From Strongylocentrotus droebachiensis (lineage: Eukaryota > Echinodermata > Echinoidea > Camarodonta > Strongylocentrotidae), in contig JAVYIG010006552.1 of the NCBI GenBank assembly GCA_035222895.1, positions 1-64,000 of the forward strand: DNA of 64,000 bases, read 5' to 3'. Every line of letters begins with the position of its first letter. Position 1 is the first letter of the stretch. Below, piece after piece: positions 13,051 to 22,348 of this stretch. The position numbers were made by a program, and so were the translations under genes. Under the pieces are notes generated by a model. That model worked only from the letters and a program-made list of their open reading frames with translations, was not told the origin of the DNA and did not search any database.

Positions 13051-13264
13051 ATCTCGTCTCAGCTGCAAAAATGGTCAATTTTGCAGGTTTTGGGTTAGAG
13101 TTAGCGTTTGGTTAGGGTTTAATGTAAGAAATTGACAGTTTTTGCAGCTACTGTAGGCAGCTTTGGGCCGAGTTTGCTCGGATTCTAGGTTGGAGTCTGG
13201 CTAACTCGGACCAGGGGACAACTTGGTCCAGCTGCAAAAAAAGGTCATTTTTTGCATGTTTAGG

Positions 13265-13283
13265 TTTAGGGTTAGGGTTAGGG
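13265..13283 (+). repeat. Short interstitial TTAGGG-type run
   Basis: About three GGGTTA units in tandem, with looser variants at about 13090-13120 and 13603-13622. They sit in the inner flanks of the inverted-repeat elements, so they are more likely part of those repeats than a telomere. Confidence 0.7.
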
Positions 13284-13462
13284 CACTCCAGCAAAGCATA
13301 GAGAGTCAATGATAAAGTGTTTTGACCTCTAGCACTGCATGCTTGCTGTGAGGCGGGTATTTTAGACCCATACACAATATTGCATAGACTGTACACAATC
13401 ATGTCGATGCAGCTGTAAGCAAACTTTGACACTAGACTTACAATTTGAATTTTTAAATCATT

Positions 13463-13560
13463 GCTATTTAGGTGTCATCAATTGTCACTAAAGTACTGAT
13501 TTTTAGTGAAATCAGTTGAGTTTTGTACAGTGGTGTTTGAAATGTTGAGAATCAAAAGCA
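13463..13560 (+). repeat. Dispersed direct repeat, copy 1
   Basis: The segment containing GGTGTCATCAATTGTCACTA and TTTTGTACAGTGGTGTTTGA recurs in the same orientation at about 15888-15988, with substitutions and a small length change. It lies inside the 13199-13684 inverted-repeat element. Confidence 0.8.
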
Positions 13561-13684
13561 CAGCTTTTACTACACAGCCAGGATAGTGATGCTCCTATGT
13601 GTGGGTTAGGGTTAGAGTTGGGGTAAAATGACAAAAAATGACCGTTTTTGCAGCTGGGCCGAGTTGTCCCCTGGTCCGAGTTAG

Positions 13685-14732
13685 CCCGGATCCTCTAGGT
13701 CGTATGTGTGGTGACTATACAGTGTGTTTCCAAAATAAGTTTACATCTAGAAAATCGATAATTATTAAAAAAATTATCTATCAACAGTAAATTATTATAC
13801 ATCTTATGAAAGAGTGTTTTATTCCAAATCATTTGGTACCATTTTTGAGTGGTAGATCTATGTGTTCACACTTGGATGAACAGGAGGCATTGTTTGCAAG
13901 AGTGCAAAAATCAACTTGCGCCAAAGTTGCTTAGATCTATGTGATGTTTGAATAAAACAATTGGGATTTGGGTATTAATTCGGTCTTTGCAGATCCAAAT
14001 AACATCCCTAACAAAATTAATCATGCCACACATGTATTACATATCAAATAACAAATATCAACAAACATCAACAAACATTTGTGCGCGTGTGTGGGTGTGT
14101 GTGACTTTTTTTGACTCGCACTGTATAGGCTACGGTATGTGTACTTCTACAAAACCGGGTTATGAAACTGAAAGTGTGAAATGTATGGTAAACAATGAAA
14201 TATTTTAGAAATATGCTTAAAATGGTGCATATTTACAGAATGTAATTATTTGTGTATTTGCTGTGATACAAGGCAAAATGAGAAACTTGGACGTCTAAAC
14301 AGTTAATAATTCTGAAGTCTGAACATTTGCAGAATACCTTACCACGGTTTTACGGGGGCACAGATTTAGAACCCACAATTTGACAAATATTAGAAATAGA
14401 AAATTAGAAACGACCAATGACCACTACCAGTCTAGTTACAAATTTCTGACGAACACACCACATTCAGCGCTGCAATGACGCACAAAACGGCGTATAATTC
14501 AACTTTTCATCCACCAAATGAATATTACAAACACTTGCATTTAATCTTTAATACCTGTATCACCGTTATCGCAAACAATAAAATCACAATCTATATCTAT
14601 GGCTAATGTTTGAAGACTAACAATATGGTAGGGTATACTGCAATTAGGCCTAGTATAACCTTGATGTGTTATAACAGATACCGGTATGTATTGTTGTTGT
14701 TGTTGGTATTAGTTTAATGGCGTTCATTCAGT
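13685..14732. other. No gene or repeat recognised
   Basis: AT-rich sequence with a GTGTGTG-rich patch near 14082-14104 and a short TTG run at about 14690-14707. The longest open stretches are short and lack recognisable domains. Confidence 0.5.
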
Positions 14733-15052
14733 ATACACCAGTTTACAGTTATGGGCCCCATTTTAATTTACAGGTAAACAAAACATTGACCTCTAGTGGT
14801 CAGTGGTTATCGCGTAAATTCAGATAGCGCCCATGCACATATGATGTGAGCACACAGCGCAGGCAGTGTCATCAATGTTTCCAGATGCGCATGTATTGTT
14901 GCGTCACTGCCTGCGCTGTGTGCTCACAACATATTTGCATGGGCGTTGCTTAATTTACCCGAGAATTGACCTCTAGAGGTCAATGTTTTCCAGTCTATTA
15001 AAGTTGCGCCCATGTCAGCGCATGGCACTGTTGTAACCGTAAACTGGTGTAT
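14733..15052. mobile_element. MITE-like element with nested inverted repeats
   Basis: Ends are inverted copies of ATACACCAGTTTAC followed by (A/G)GTTA. Inside, a second, nearly perfect ~40-bp inverted repeat (about 14830-14869 and 14907-14946, containing GAGCACACAGCGCAGGCAGT) forms a hairpin, and TTGACCTCTAG occurs on both sides. No reading frame is carried. No target duplication is evident. Confidence 0.75.
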
Positions 15053-15319
15053 GGAATAAATACGCCATAGTTTCAGTTTTATAAGAAAATCAGTTATCCA
15101 TAACTGAATAAAAATTTGTAATGATATAATTAATTAATCAGTAACCCAATTTATTAGGAGCCTCTGGATGGTTTACAACTTTGTATTTCTGTTTTTTGTT
15201 AACGTTGAATCTGGTCAGCCTGGTTATGATTGCATGGAAATCTAGCTTTGCCCGATTTGAAACAGGCTTCTCGGCTACTCGGCGTGCGTGCGGAGTGGTC
15301 TGTATGGCACATGCTCTCA

Positions 15320-15441
15320 GGGCTGTCAACTTTGGGAAACTGCTTGGAGGGTGATTTTTTTTTTGAGAAAATATTAGTCTCCCGCTACATGTTTTTGGGG
15401 CGGCGTGAGACTCCCTCCAAATGCGGGAGGGTTGACAGCCC
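15320..15441. mobile_element. 122-bp MITE-like element with 11-bp perfect inverted ends
   Basis: It begins GGGCTGTCAAC and ends with the exact reverse complement GTTGACAGCCC. CTCCCGC and GCGGGAG also appear as internal partial inverted repeats. It has no coding capacity, and no clear target duplication is seen. Confidence 0.65.
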
Positions 15442-15887
15442 CGTCAGCTCTTTTATAGATATCAGGTAACTTTTATGCCCTCCAGGCTTTATGCGTTTTG
15501 ATTTGTAGTGATGAGAGGCATTGATTACTGCATACGTTTACACATGGGAAAAATAATGTTGAATCATACTAACTATTGAATGTGGTGCCCCATAATCATG
15601 CTTTTAACCTACAACATGACTGCAATAATTCAGTTTTGTAATTTTGTGCCGATTCACAGCTCCAAATCATGTAAATATACTGCCGCTGGGTTTTTTCCGT
15701 TCTGTCTAGTCACGCATTTTGACGGATTTGTGTTAATGATTTTACATGAGGATTTAGTGTGCTTTTGCGCGCATGCGTGGCGACCAAAATATTACAGAAT
15801 GATGACTGGCTTGTTTGGCAGACTCATGTTTTGTATTTTTAAGGAATATTTGTTATCATGGGTAATTTGAAAAGATTGTCTTTACCT

Positions 15888-15988
15888 GCTATTTAGTACA
15901 TGTAGGTGTCATCAATTGTCACTAAAGAACTTTTGAGTGAACTCAGTCAAGTTTTGTACAGTGGTGTTTGAAATGTTGTGAATCAGTA
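15888..15988 (+). repeat. Dispersed direct repeat, copy 2
   Basis: Matches 13463-13560, sharing GGTGTCATCAATTGTCACTA and TTTTGTACAGTGGTGTTTGA. The flanking telomere-like and inverted-arm sequence of copy 1 is not present here, so this is either an independent copy of an internal segment or a truncated element. Confidence 0.75.
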
Positions 15989-16226
15989 GAGGTCATTTAG
16001 GCCATTAAAAAAGATACACATGTTTAGTTTCCTGCCCGCTTCCTTTTTGGAGGTCGCCTCCCCCTTTTTTTTTCTTTTTTTTTGTAATTTAATTTTGTTA
16101 AGAAAAAAACCATGAAAAACACTGCTAAAATGGATCACTATCTGATTTTAAAAATTTTAAAAATCTGGCGGCCATCTTGAAAAATAGTCAATTTTTCACA
16201 GAAAATGTACCATGCCTCCATTTTGA

Positions 16227-16520
16227 GTGGCCATTTTGAAGGAAAAAAAAGGGCCCCTGATCACATGCAGAGTGTGCAGCATTTTGTATGTAGGCAAAAC
16301 CAAGACCGCTCTCATGAGATGCTTTTATGGACACAGATTTACTGTCAGCACATGCATGCTTGACATTCCAGTTGGCCATCATTTTAATTTCCCCAACCGA
16401 TCTTTGACATAATTCTATAGGTCCTAGGATCTCTAGGTGACTGTATTGATTTACTAGTTGCAGCAGGGTGAAATATTGAATGAGACGTTGTTCCCCCATT
16501 CACTCCTGTGGGCTCACCAT
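16227..16520 (+). pseudogene. Decayed Penelope-like element GIY-YIG endonuclease fragment
   Basis: A 60-codon open segment ending at 16412 reads ITCRVCSILYVGKTKTAL, then an R...GHRF stretch and PVGHHFNFPNRS. This is the order seen in the GIY-YIG endonuclease domain of Penelope-like retroelements: a CxxC pair before YVG, an arginine/histidine helix, and a conserved HF...P segment. After the stop, another frame near 16465-16520 gives a weak match to the family's C-terminal R.K..W.....P.GL signature, with a stop where the conserved tryptophan is expected. No reverse transcriptase is present, so this is a 5'-truncated, frameshifted remnant. Family recognition is from motif memory, not a search. 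Confidence 0.55.
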
Positions 16521-16718
16521 TCAAGAAGGCAGTGATTAAGTTCATCCTCATCATTTTCTGGTTTTGCTCTATTTTTTTTGTAGACCAACTGTATGTTTTA
16601 AACAAGTTTATTTTTAAGCTTAGCACAGCTTTGATGTAATTTGTTGGTGTGTGGGAAAGCTGTCATTAGAGGAGATTTGGATTTAATACATATTCTTGTT
16701 TTTCCTGTTTGTTTTCAG

Positions 16719-19700
16719 ATCTTCCCCTGCTCTGACAACGTGCGGTCAAGTTTGTAAGGCCAGCTATCTGGGCTTAGTTCCATGCAGTATACAAACAGCA
16801 AGGAATTGGCTGCACCTTCGCTCATTCTTCAAGTAAGTTGGGAGGGGGAAAGATTTTGTTTATGCCACTAAAGTTGCCAGGGGGGTGTTTCATAAAGCTT
16901 TTGTAAAGTAACGCATGACTTTACAAACGACTTGTATATGAAGTGCCAGATAGGATGCCCAAAGTTTTTTCTGATATTTTCAATCAATTCAATTAAATTA
17001 TGGCAAAAAAAATACTTTGCACTAAAAATGTTTGTTATCATAAAAATGTTAAAAGTATTACAAAGTTTTGGTATGGGGTCATGAATTTGGTTCAAATTAA
17101 CATATTGGAAGCATATGCCTTTCTACAATATTCATTGATTGTTGTCCCGGTTGAAATTGAGTCTAAAGTTATGAAACTATAAATAATAAACCCTTTATGT
17201 TGTGTAGCTCCCTCTCAAGGTCAAGATACCAATTTAGCTATAAAACAATGTTTCTTGACTAAATTCGACCGATTAGCTATTTTTGTTAGGAAATTATATA
17301 TCACAATTACATATTGTGAGATTTTCATGGTCGCAGCTACCATTGTACGGCCGTAGGCGCTATTTGAAATTTATCAAAATTTACCGGGAGCACAGGTATA
17401 TTTGTATATTCAATTTTTTTTGAAAACAGAAGTGTTTTAGGGGTTGATTTTTTTAGTGCTTATAATACATCCACAGGGGCATCCAAATATATCAAAATTG
17501 TAAAGATTCACTATGCACCCAATTTTCAAAATTTCCCAAAACTTTGTATTACCTTTAATCTACATCTGCACAGTTCAAATTAAGTTGATGTATTTAATAA
17601 TGATTGAGCATCCCATTTGGCTTTTCATATACAAGTTGTTTGTAAAGTCATGCGTAACTTTATGAACAGCATTATAAAACACCCCCCAGGGGTGATACGT
17701 TCTCAGTATGTTCAAGATCTCGGTTGTTTGTATGCCCTGGCCCCTCCACTCAGTGTTATTTAGGTTATGTATATGCATGTTCCCAGCAATTCTAACTTTT
17801 GAGCAAAAGTCCAGTGTGTAAAGTCAATACGGGTAGACCTTTTTCATTTGGTATACAAGCCTTTTTTAGCACCCCCCTTCTTTTTTTTTTAGTAAAAGTT
17901 CCTTGTGTAAAGTCAGTACTGGTAGATCTTTTTCTTTTGATAGGAGCCAGAGATTTTACAAGCACTCATGGTATCCCTCCATTCATGGAGTGGGGGGGGG
18001 GGGGGGGATGTACATGTATGCATGATTAACTCAAAATTGTGATATCAGATGTAGTTGGCAGATTACTATCAAAATGGAGTTGACAAATTTGTTTAGTGCA
18101 TATTAATTGGGGCCTTTTTTATATATATATTGTGCAATGGTGGATCCGTGGAGGCATACACAGTCAGAGATCCATCTAGTTTAGTTTTTTACAATTGCAT
18201 AATTTGTTTCTTTTCTAATTTACAATTTGGACAGCTACACAAACCATTAAGGAAGTTTGCTCTCTCAGGTCTGAGGTCCTGCAACGGGAGTCTCCATCCG
18301 GACTACCAATGATAGATTACCTCTTGTGACCGCCTTTTATCGCATCCATCCTCGCCTATTGTGACCGCCTTTCATCGCATATAAGCTCGCCTCTGTTCCA
18401 TCCTACATGGTACCGTAATCACCACATTCTCCACACTCTTGACCGTCTGCATTATTCACGTAAGCATCCCTTTGTTTACTCCCCCCTCCCCCCCCCCCCT
18501 TCTCAATTTGGCCTTCCTTACTTCCTTCTTATGCCTTCCTCTTTTTCCCCATCCAAATGCCTTTCTATTCAAGGTCTTTATCACTGCTTTGATCAGGCCT
18601 CCCCTATTCTTATTTACATTTTTCTTTACCCTCTCCCTTGTCCCATGATATATGACCTATATAATTATATATATATATATTTTTTTTTGTGTGTGTTTCC
18701 TCTCCATTCCCAGCCAAGTTTGATTGGCCGTTCAAAGCCTCTTTATTGCTCTATGTTTACACCCCCTTCCATAGCTGTATGCATATGTTTGTATTATGTT
18801 TAGTATATAGTATTATGTTTTTTATGTTCCCTCGTCAGTTAGCCTCTGATGAAGTTTCTGCTAGGATAAACAAATTAGGCCCTACATTAACTCTCATTAA
18901 ATTAGAATGATCAGATAAAAATTTGACATGATTTTGTACCTCCTTTATGAAAGCACAATCCTGTAGATATACTTCATGTGTGTCTATTTAAGATATAGAA
19001 AAGAAGATATCATTTTGAGGGTTGGATAGGTTTTGTTGCATCTTCAATTGTATGTGATAAGGGGAGCTCAACACCAAAGCTATTTTGTAAAACACATATC
19101 AATTTTAAGATTGTTTATAGCCTTCTAATATGTTTTCTATAAAGTTTGATAGCAAGTTTTGAGAAAATTGCAATTTATAAACAAGTAGTCAACAATAACT
19201 TTCCACAATTTTGTGTTGGGATCATTCAATTCATACCAGTTGTACATACCTTGAAAACTTGTGTCTGAAACAAAAATTGTTCATTTCATAAAATATTCAA
19301 ACTCATGCAAAATAATATGAATGTTAATGATTTAAATTTTATTTTATATTTATATTTTGTATTACAGATACTGTACATATCAACAGTTGATTGAAGGTTG
19401 GAAGTTCCCATCACACTTTGTCATCAAACCAGACAGCTTTCAACCAGAATCTTCCAGGTGTAAAAAAAAAAAGTAAAGTAATACATTAGTAATATGAAAT
19501 GCATATATTTTGGGTTGTAAATCATTTCTTTATTTAAAAAAAAAAAAAAAAATACATACAGTTCTGCACATGTACAAAATCACACACCCAAAATAATGTT
19601 TATAATTATATGGAAATTACATGTACACTGTAGGTTTAAATGTCACCCTTTATATTTTGCGATTAATTATAGGTTTTGTCGTCAGAATAGAAGATGATGT

Positions 19701-21243
19701 AAATCATAGCAGGGGGGAAAAAAAGATTACCTTTTTTTTAGGTTGGAGAGGTTTTGTTGCATCCTCAATTCTATGGGTGACAAGGAGGGCTCAACACCAA
19801 AGTTATCTTGTAATACACATATCGATTTCAACATTGCGTAAAGCCTTTCAATATGTTTTTTATAGAGTTTGATAGCAAGTTTTGAGGAAATTGTAATTAA
19901 TACACAAGTAGTCATTGGTCATTATACAAATGATGCACAGGTTTGAGTGCGTCGGTAGGGATTGTGTGTACAAGGTACCTTTGAATGGTTTTAGACCAAA
20001 TTCAAAGGTAGCGCGTGCACACAATTGCACCGACCCACAAATTAAACCTGTGCATCATCTGTTTTATAAGATGGGACCCCCAAAATTGTCAAAAATACAA
20101 AATTTTGTTATTTTACAGATTTATTGAATGCATGGCAAAATCTTGCATCTGGTAATTATAATTATTGGACGCATGATTTTTAAATTTGCATAATTTGTTT
20201 GTTGTTACTTAGTGCAATGGATTTAAACAAATGGAGAATGATTTAAGCCTAAACCTTAACAAAATAAAGTCGGGCCTAACTGACCTTTACATGAAACCCA
20301 AAAGAAAGTCATTAAATCAATAAAAACTTATTTTGCAAGCTATTTTTGAGTGTTAGAGAGGTGTAATCTAAATTAGAAGAGGTCTGGATCTTGTCCATAT
20401 CAAGTACAGAAATTGAGGCTTTATGTGTGGTGCTTCCTGGCCCCTCTCGCTTCAGTTTCACCAACACAGCCTCGAGAAATTGAAATTTGTTACGGATATC
20501 TTAAGTACAGTGATCCAAAAAGTGGCGTTGTATGCCACAGCGAAGGTACTAAAGTCTAGGTTTACAACTCACCGTCGGTGTATGTACAAAAGCATAGAAC
20601 TTAGTTTAGAACTATAACAGTTTGTCCAATTCTGGCGTAAAAATGTCTCCTAAATTGACGTTCTTGATTTGTGCAAACTTTTCCAACTTTGAGAATCCAT
20701 ACTTTAATTAAAATTTTCATGCTAGTCACATTTAAATCATCCAACAATTTAGATAATTCTTTTTCTTTTAGAAGCTGGAAAATCAAATTGCCGCCGCGAT
20801 TTCGCCATTTTGTTTTGGATATCGGTGTTATCGGTTTCAATATTGCATATATCGTGTTGATATTGCGTGCATTCAGTAAAAATAATTACACGGTAATTGA
20901 CCAATCAGATTGCAGGGATTCTTTTAACCATCTTATAGTACATTATGTGAATGAATCATAATTGAATGGCCTTTTTTATATTCAATATCAAAACAAAATA
21001 TTAACATAAACTGATATATATCCAAACAATACTGATGGTTTAAAAAGCATTCCATCTCCTTGTTTATGTCTCATGCATATCTTTTTCTTTTCTTTTCTTT
21101 TCTCTGTCTGCAGATCCTGGATTTTCAGTACGGTATATGTTTTGCGTTCTTTGTATAAAAGACTTCTATACACTCCTTCCATTTTCAGACGTCTTGTTGG
21201 ACTGAAATATTTTTCACTTCCACTCATTTCACCTCCCCTCTAA
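16719..21243 (+). CDS. Candidate 3' end of an unknown spliced gene (three exons)
   Basis: Three open segments are bounded by splice-like signals and join in one frame. Exon A is 16719-16832 (acceptor TTTGTTTTCAG, donor CAA|GTAAGT). Exon B is 19368-19457 (acceptor TTGTATTACAG, donor CAG|GTGTAA). Exon C starts at 21114 after a long pyrimidine tract ending CTGCAG and runs to TAA at 21241-21243. Both junctions have the same phase, two bases before and one after, and the joined frame stays open for about 110 codons. Exon B encodes YCTYQQLIEGWKFPSHF and exon C an Arg/Leu-rich tail. No family is recognised and no convincing upstream exon or start codon was found. Exon B lies between two diverged direct repeats. 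It may equally be a long non-coding RNA or chance; transcript data would settle this. Confidence 0.3.
16877..17690. mobile_element. ~814-bp element with long imperfect terminal inverted repeats
   Basis: The left end CCAGGGGGGTGTTTCATAAA and the reverse complement of the right end, CCTGGGGGGTGTTTTATAAT, match. The match continues about 80 bp inward through ACGCATGACTTTACAAAC and ACTTGTATATGAA. There is no open reading frame of note. It sits in the candidate intron between 16832 and 19368. A related GGGGGGTGTTTCACAAAG start occurs at 8046 inside family B. Confidence 0.75.
17809..17940 (+). repeat. Imperfect two-copy tandem duplication
   Basis: About 17809-17850 and 17897-17940 share GTGTAAAGTCA, then TAC and GGTAGA, then CTTTTTC, at an 88-bp spacing. 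A T-rich stretch separates them. Confidence 0.6.
17992..18007. repeat. G16 homopolymer
   Basis: Sixteen consecutive G bases, with a C-rich tract at about 18480-18499 not far downstream. Both are prone to length error in sequencing. Confidence 0.9.
18300..18910 (+). other. Pyrimidine-rich stretch, possible Penelope-like 3' tail
   Basis: It holds a short imperfect tandem repeat (TTGTGACCGCCTTT at 18325 and 18360), a C-rich tract, an AT microsatellite (about 18658-18690) and a frame ending QLASDEVSARINKLGPTLTL before a stop at 18910. CTCTGATGAAG at 18844 and the reading ASDE..A...K..TLTLI recall the tail that follows the GIY-YIG domain in some Penelope-like elements. That would link it to the fragment at 16227, split by the insertion at 16877-17690. 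This is a weak, memory-based resemblance. Confidence 0.3.
19005..19195 (+). repeat. Diverged direct repeat, copy 1
   Basis: Shares GGTTTTGTTGCATC, CTCAACACCAAAG and GTTTGATAGCAAGTTTTGAG with 19735-19915 in the same orientation. It flanks candidate exon B on its left. Confidence 0.8.
19735..19915 (+). repeat. Diverged direct repeat, copy 2
   Basis: Second copy of the ~190-bp segment at 19005-19195, about 720 bp away, with many substitutions and therefore an old duplication. A lone A run (about 19537-19552) lies between the copies. Confidence 0.8.
19926..20062. mobile_element. 137-bp imperfect palindrome, MITE-like
   Basis: The left arm starts ACAAATGATGCACAGGTTT and the right arm ends AAACCTGTGCATCATCTGT. 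The arms also share TACCTTTGAAT and GTCGGT in inverted order, so almost the whole element folds on itself. No coding sequence is present. It abuts the right-hand direct repeat copy. Confidence 0.75.
20063..21113. other. No feature recognised
   Basis: AT-rich, probably intronic if the candidate gene model is right. No inverted repeat, tandem repeat or convincing coding segment was seen apart from the pyrimidine tract that ends it. Confidence 0.45.
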
Positions 21244-22348
21244 GAAGACATTTCCCATAAGCAAAAAAATCATTACATGTTCATTTTTCATAAGAATTTA
21301 TCACAGCTGTGAGCTCATTTCATCCATTTCACCTCATTTTTTCATGAACGATTCATCCCAATAACGCTTGCAATAAGATCTGAACGAATTGGAAAAGACT
21401 TGAAACGAATTGGAAAAAATTTGGAACGAATTGGAAAAGACTTGGAACAAATATTAAATAACTGATTACAATTCCTTAAAAAGTGTAAACGTGTGAATTT
21501 CTTTAATTCTTGGTGTAAAAGTGAATGATATTTTGGTATACGAGTTGTTAAGCTTAATGTAAATAAATTAATGATAAAGAGTGAATTTTCTGATATTAAA
21601 AAAACAACTTTGGGCTGTGGTGAGTTGCTTTGAATTATAAACTGGTGGAATTTTCAAAGATTGGTGACAAGGTTGTGTGTGTATATTATATAGAACGTTA
21701 AAGACAATACAAATATTGCACACAAAAAACGGGAGATTGCATAAGAGACTACCGGTATAGGAAAAGCGAAACTGACTGTCAAGAAACAGATAATTGAGCA
21801 TAGTGGTATATTCGAGATTGTAAGAGAGACTAAATAAAGGAGTGAGTCTGATTCATTGAAAAGCGGCAAGATAGTCTTTGTGTAACTTACAGGAACGCAA
21901 ATAATTTAGCAGAGTTGTTTGATAGAAGAGGCACAGTGTGATTGATTGTTGAGGAAAGAAATTTCAAGAACGTGAAATCAAAAGTGACGTAAAATTTGTT
22001 TATAATCGAGTAAACAAGGGGTTTTGTGAGAACGTGAAGATCAAAATAAGCAAAGTGTGCTAAGTACATATGAAAAAAAGAGTGACTGTGAGATAAACCT
22101 GATTACTAAAGTTCCGAGTATATGCACGAATGTGTGTAAGCCTATGTTATAATCATTAAAACAAAAAGAAAACGCATTATATATTGAAGAACTATACATC
22201 ACATAGATATAAGCCAAGAGATTGCATTTTTTCCGTCTAAATTATATACGTGAAGTTCTGAGCCAAATCGTATCAATTTGTACGGCTAATCATTAAAACC
22301 ATTTTGGAAACGGTCACATCACTTGGACCGGATAGTAACACGTACATC
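21244..22348 (+). other. Non-coding leader upstream of the Helentron gene
   Basis: AT-rich sequence with no long open frame on the plus strand and many stops. A three-copy ~21-bp minisatellite based on GAACGAATTGGAAAAGACTT lies at 21382-21450. The 5' end of the transposon is expected in this stretch or a little upstream, but no terminus could be identified by eye. AATAAA at 21562 could serve as a polyadenylation signal for the candidate exon ending at 21243. Confidence 0.45.
21382..21450 (+). repeat. Three-copy 20-21-bp minisatellite
   Basis: GAACGAATTGGAAAAGACTT is followed by two near-identical copies and a partial fourth (GGAACAA). Minisatellites near the left end are common in Helentron-type elements, but the link here is inference. 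Confidence 0.85.

Larger units (their letters stand above)
13199..13684. repeat. Inverted-repeat element with ~55-60-bp arms
   Basis: The left arm (about 13199-13258, starting GGCTAACTCGGACCAGGGGA) matches the reverse complement of the right arm (about 13631-13684, ending CCCCTGGTCCGAGTTAGCC) with several mismatches. Sequence resembling the same CAGCTGCAAAAA...GGTCA...TTTGCA arm also lies directly right of the foldback element (13060-13090), which points to a second, older copy there. The interior has no coding sequence. Confidence 0.75.

Noticed and set aside
13265..13283. Telomere or chromosome end
   Set aside because: Only about three TTAGGG-type units within dispersed inverted-repeat elements.
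15230..15469. 79-codon open segment ending at a donor-like AGGTAAC, phase-compatible with exon A
   Set aside because: Half of it is the 122-bp MITE at 15320-15441 and a T run, so it is more likely chance than an exon. Kept only as a possibility for transcript checks.
18439..18910. Several overlapping 60-90-codon plus-strand frames
   Set aside because: They arise from pyrimidine-rich low-complexity sequence with few stops; only the last ~25 codons hint at a Penelope-like tail.
22304..22348. Upstream extension of the Helentron frame
   Set aside because: It begins with TTG; the first ATG is at 22349 and the PHD finger starts six residues later, so the ATG is the better start.
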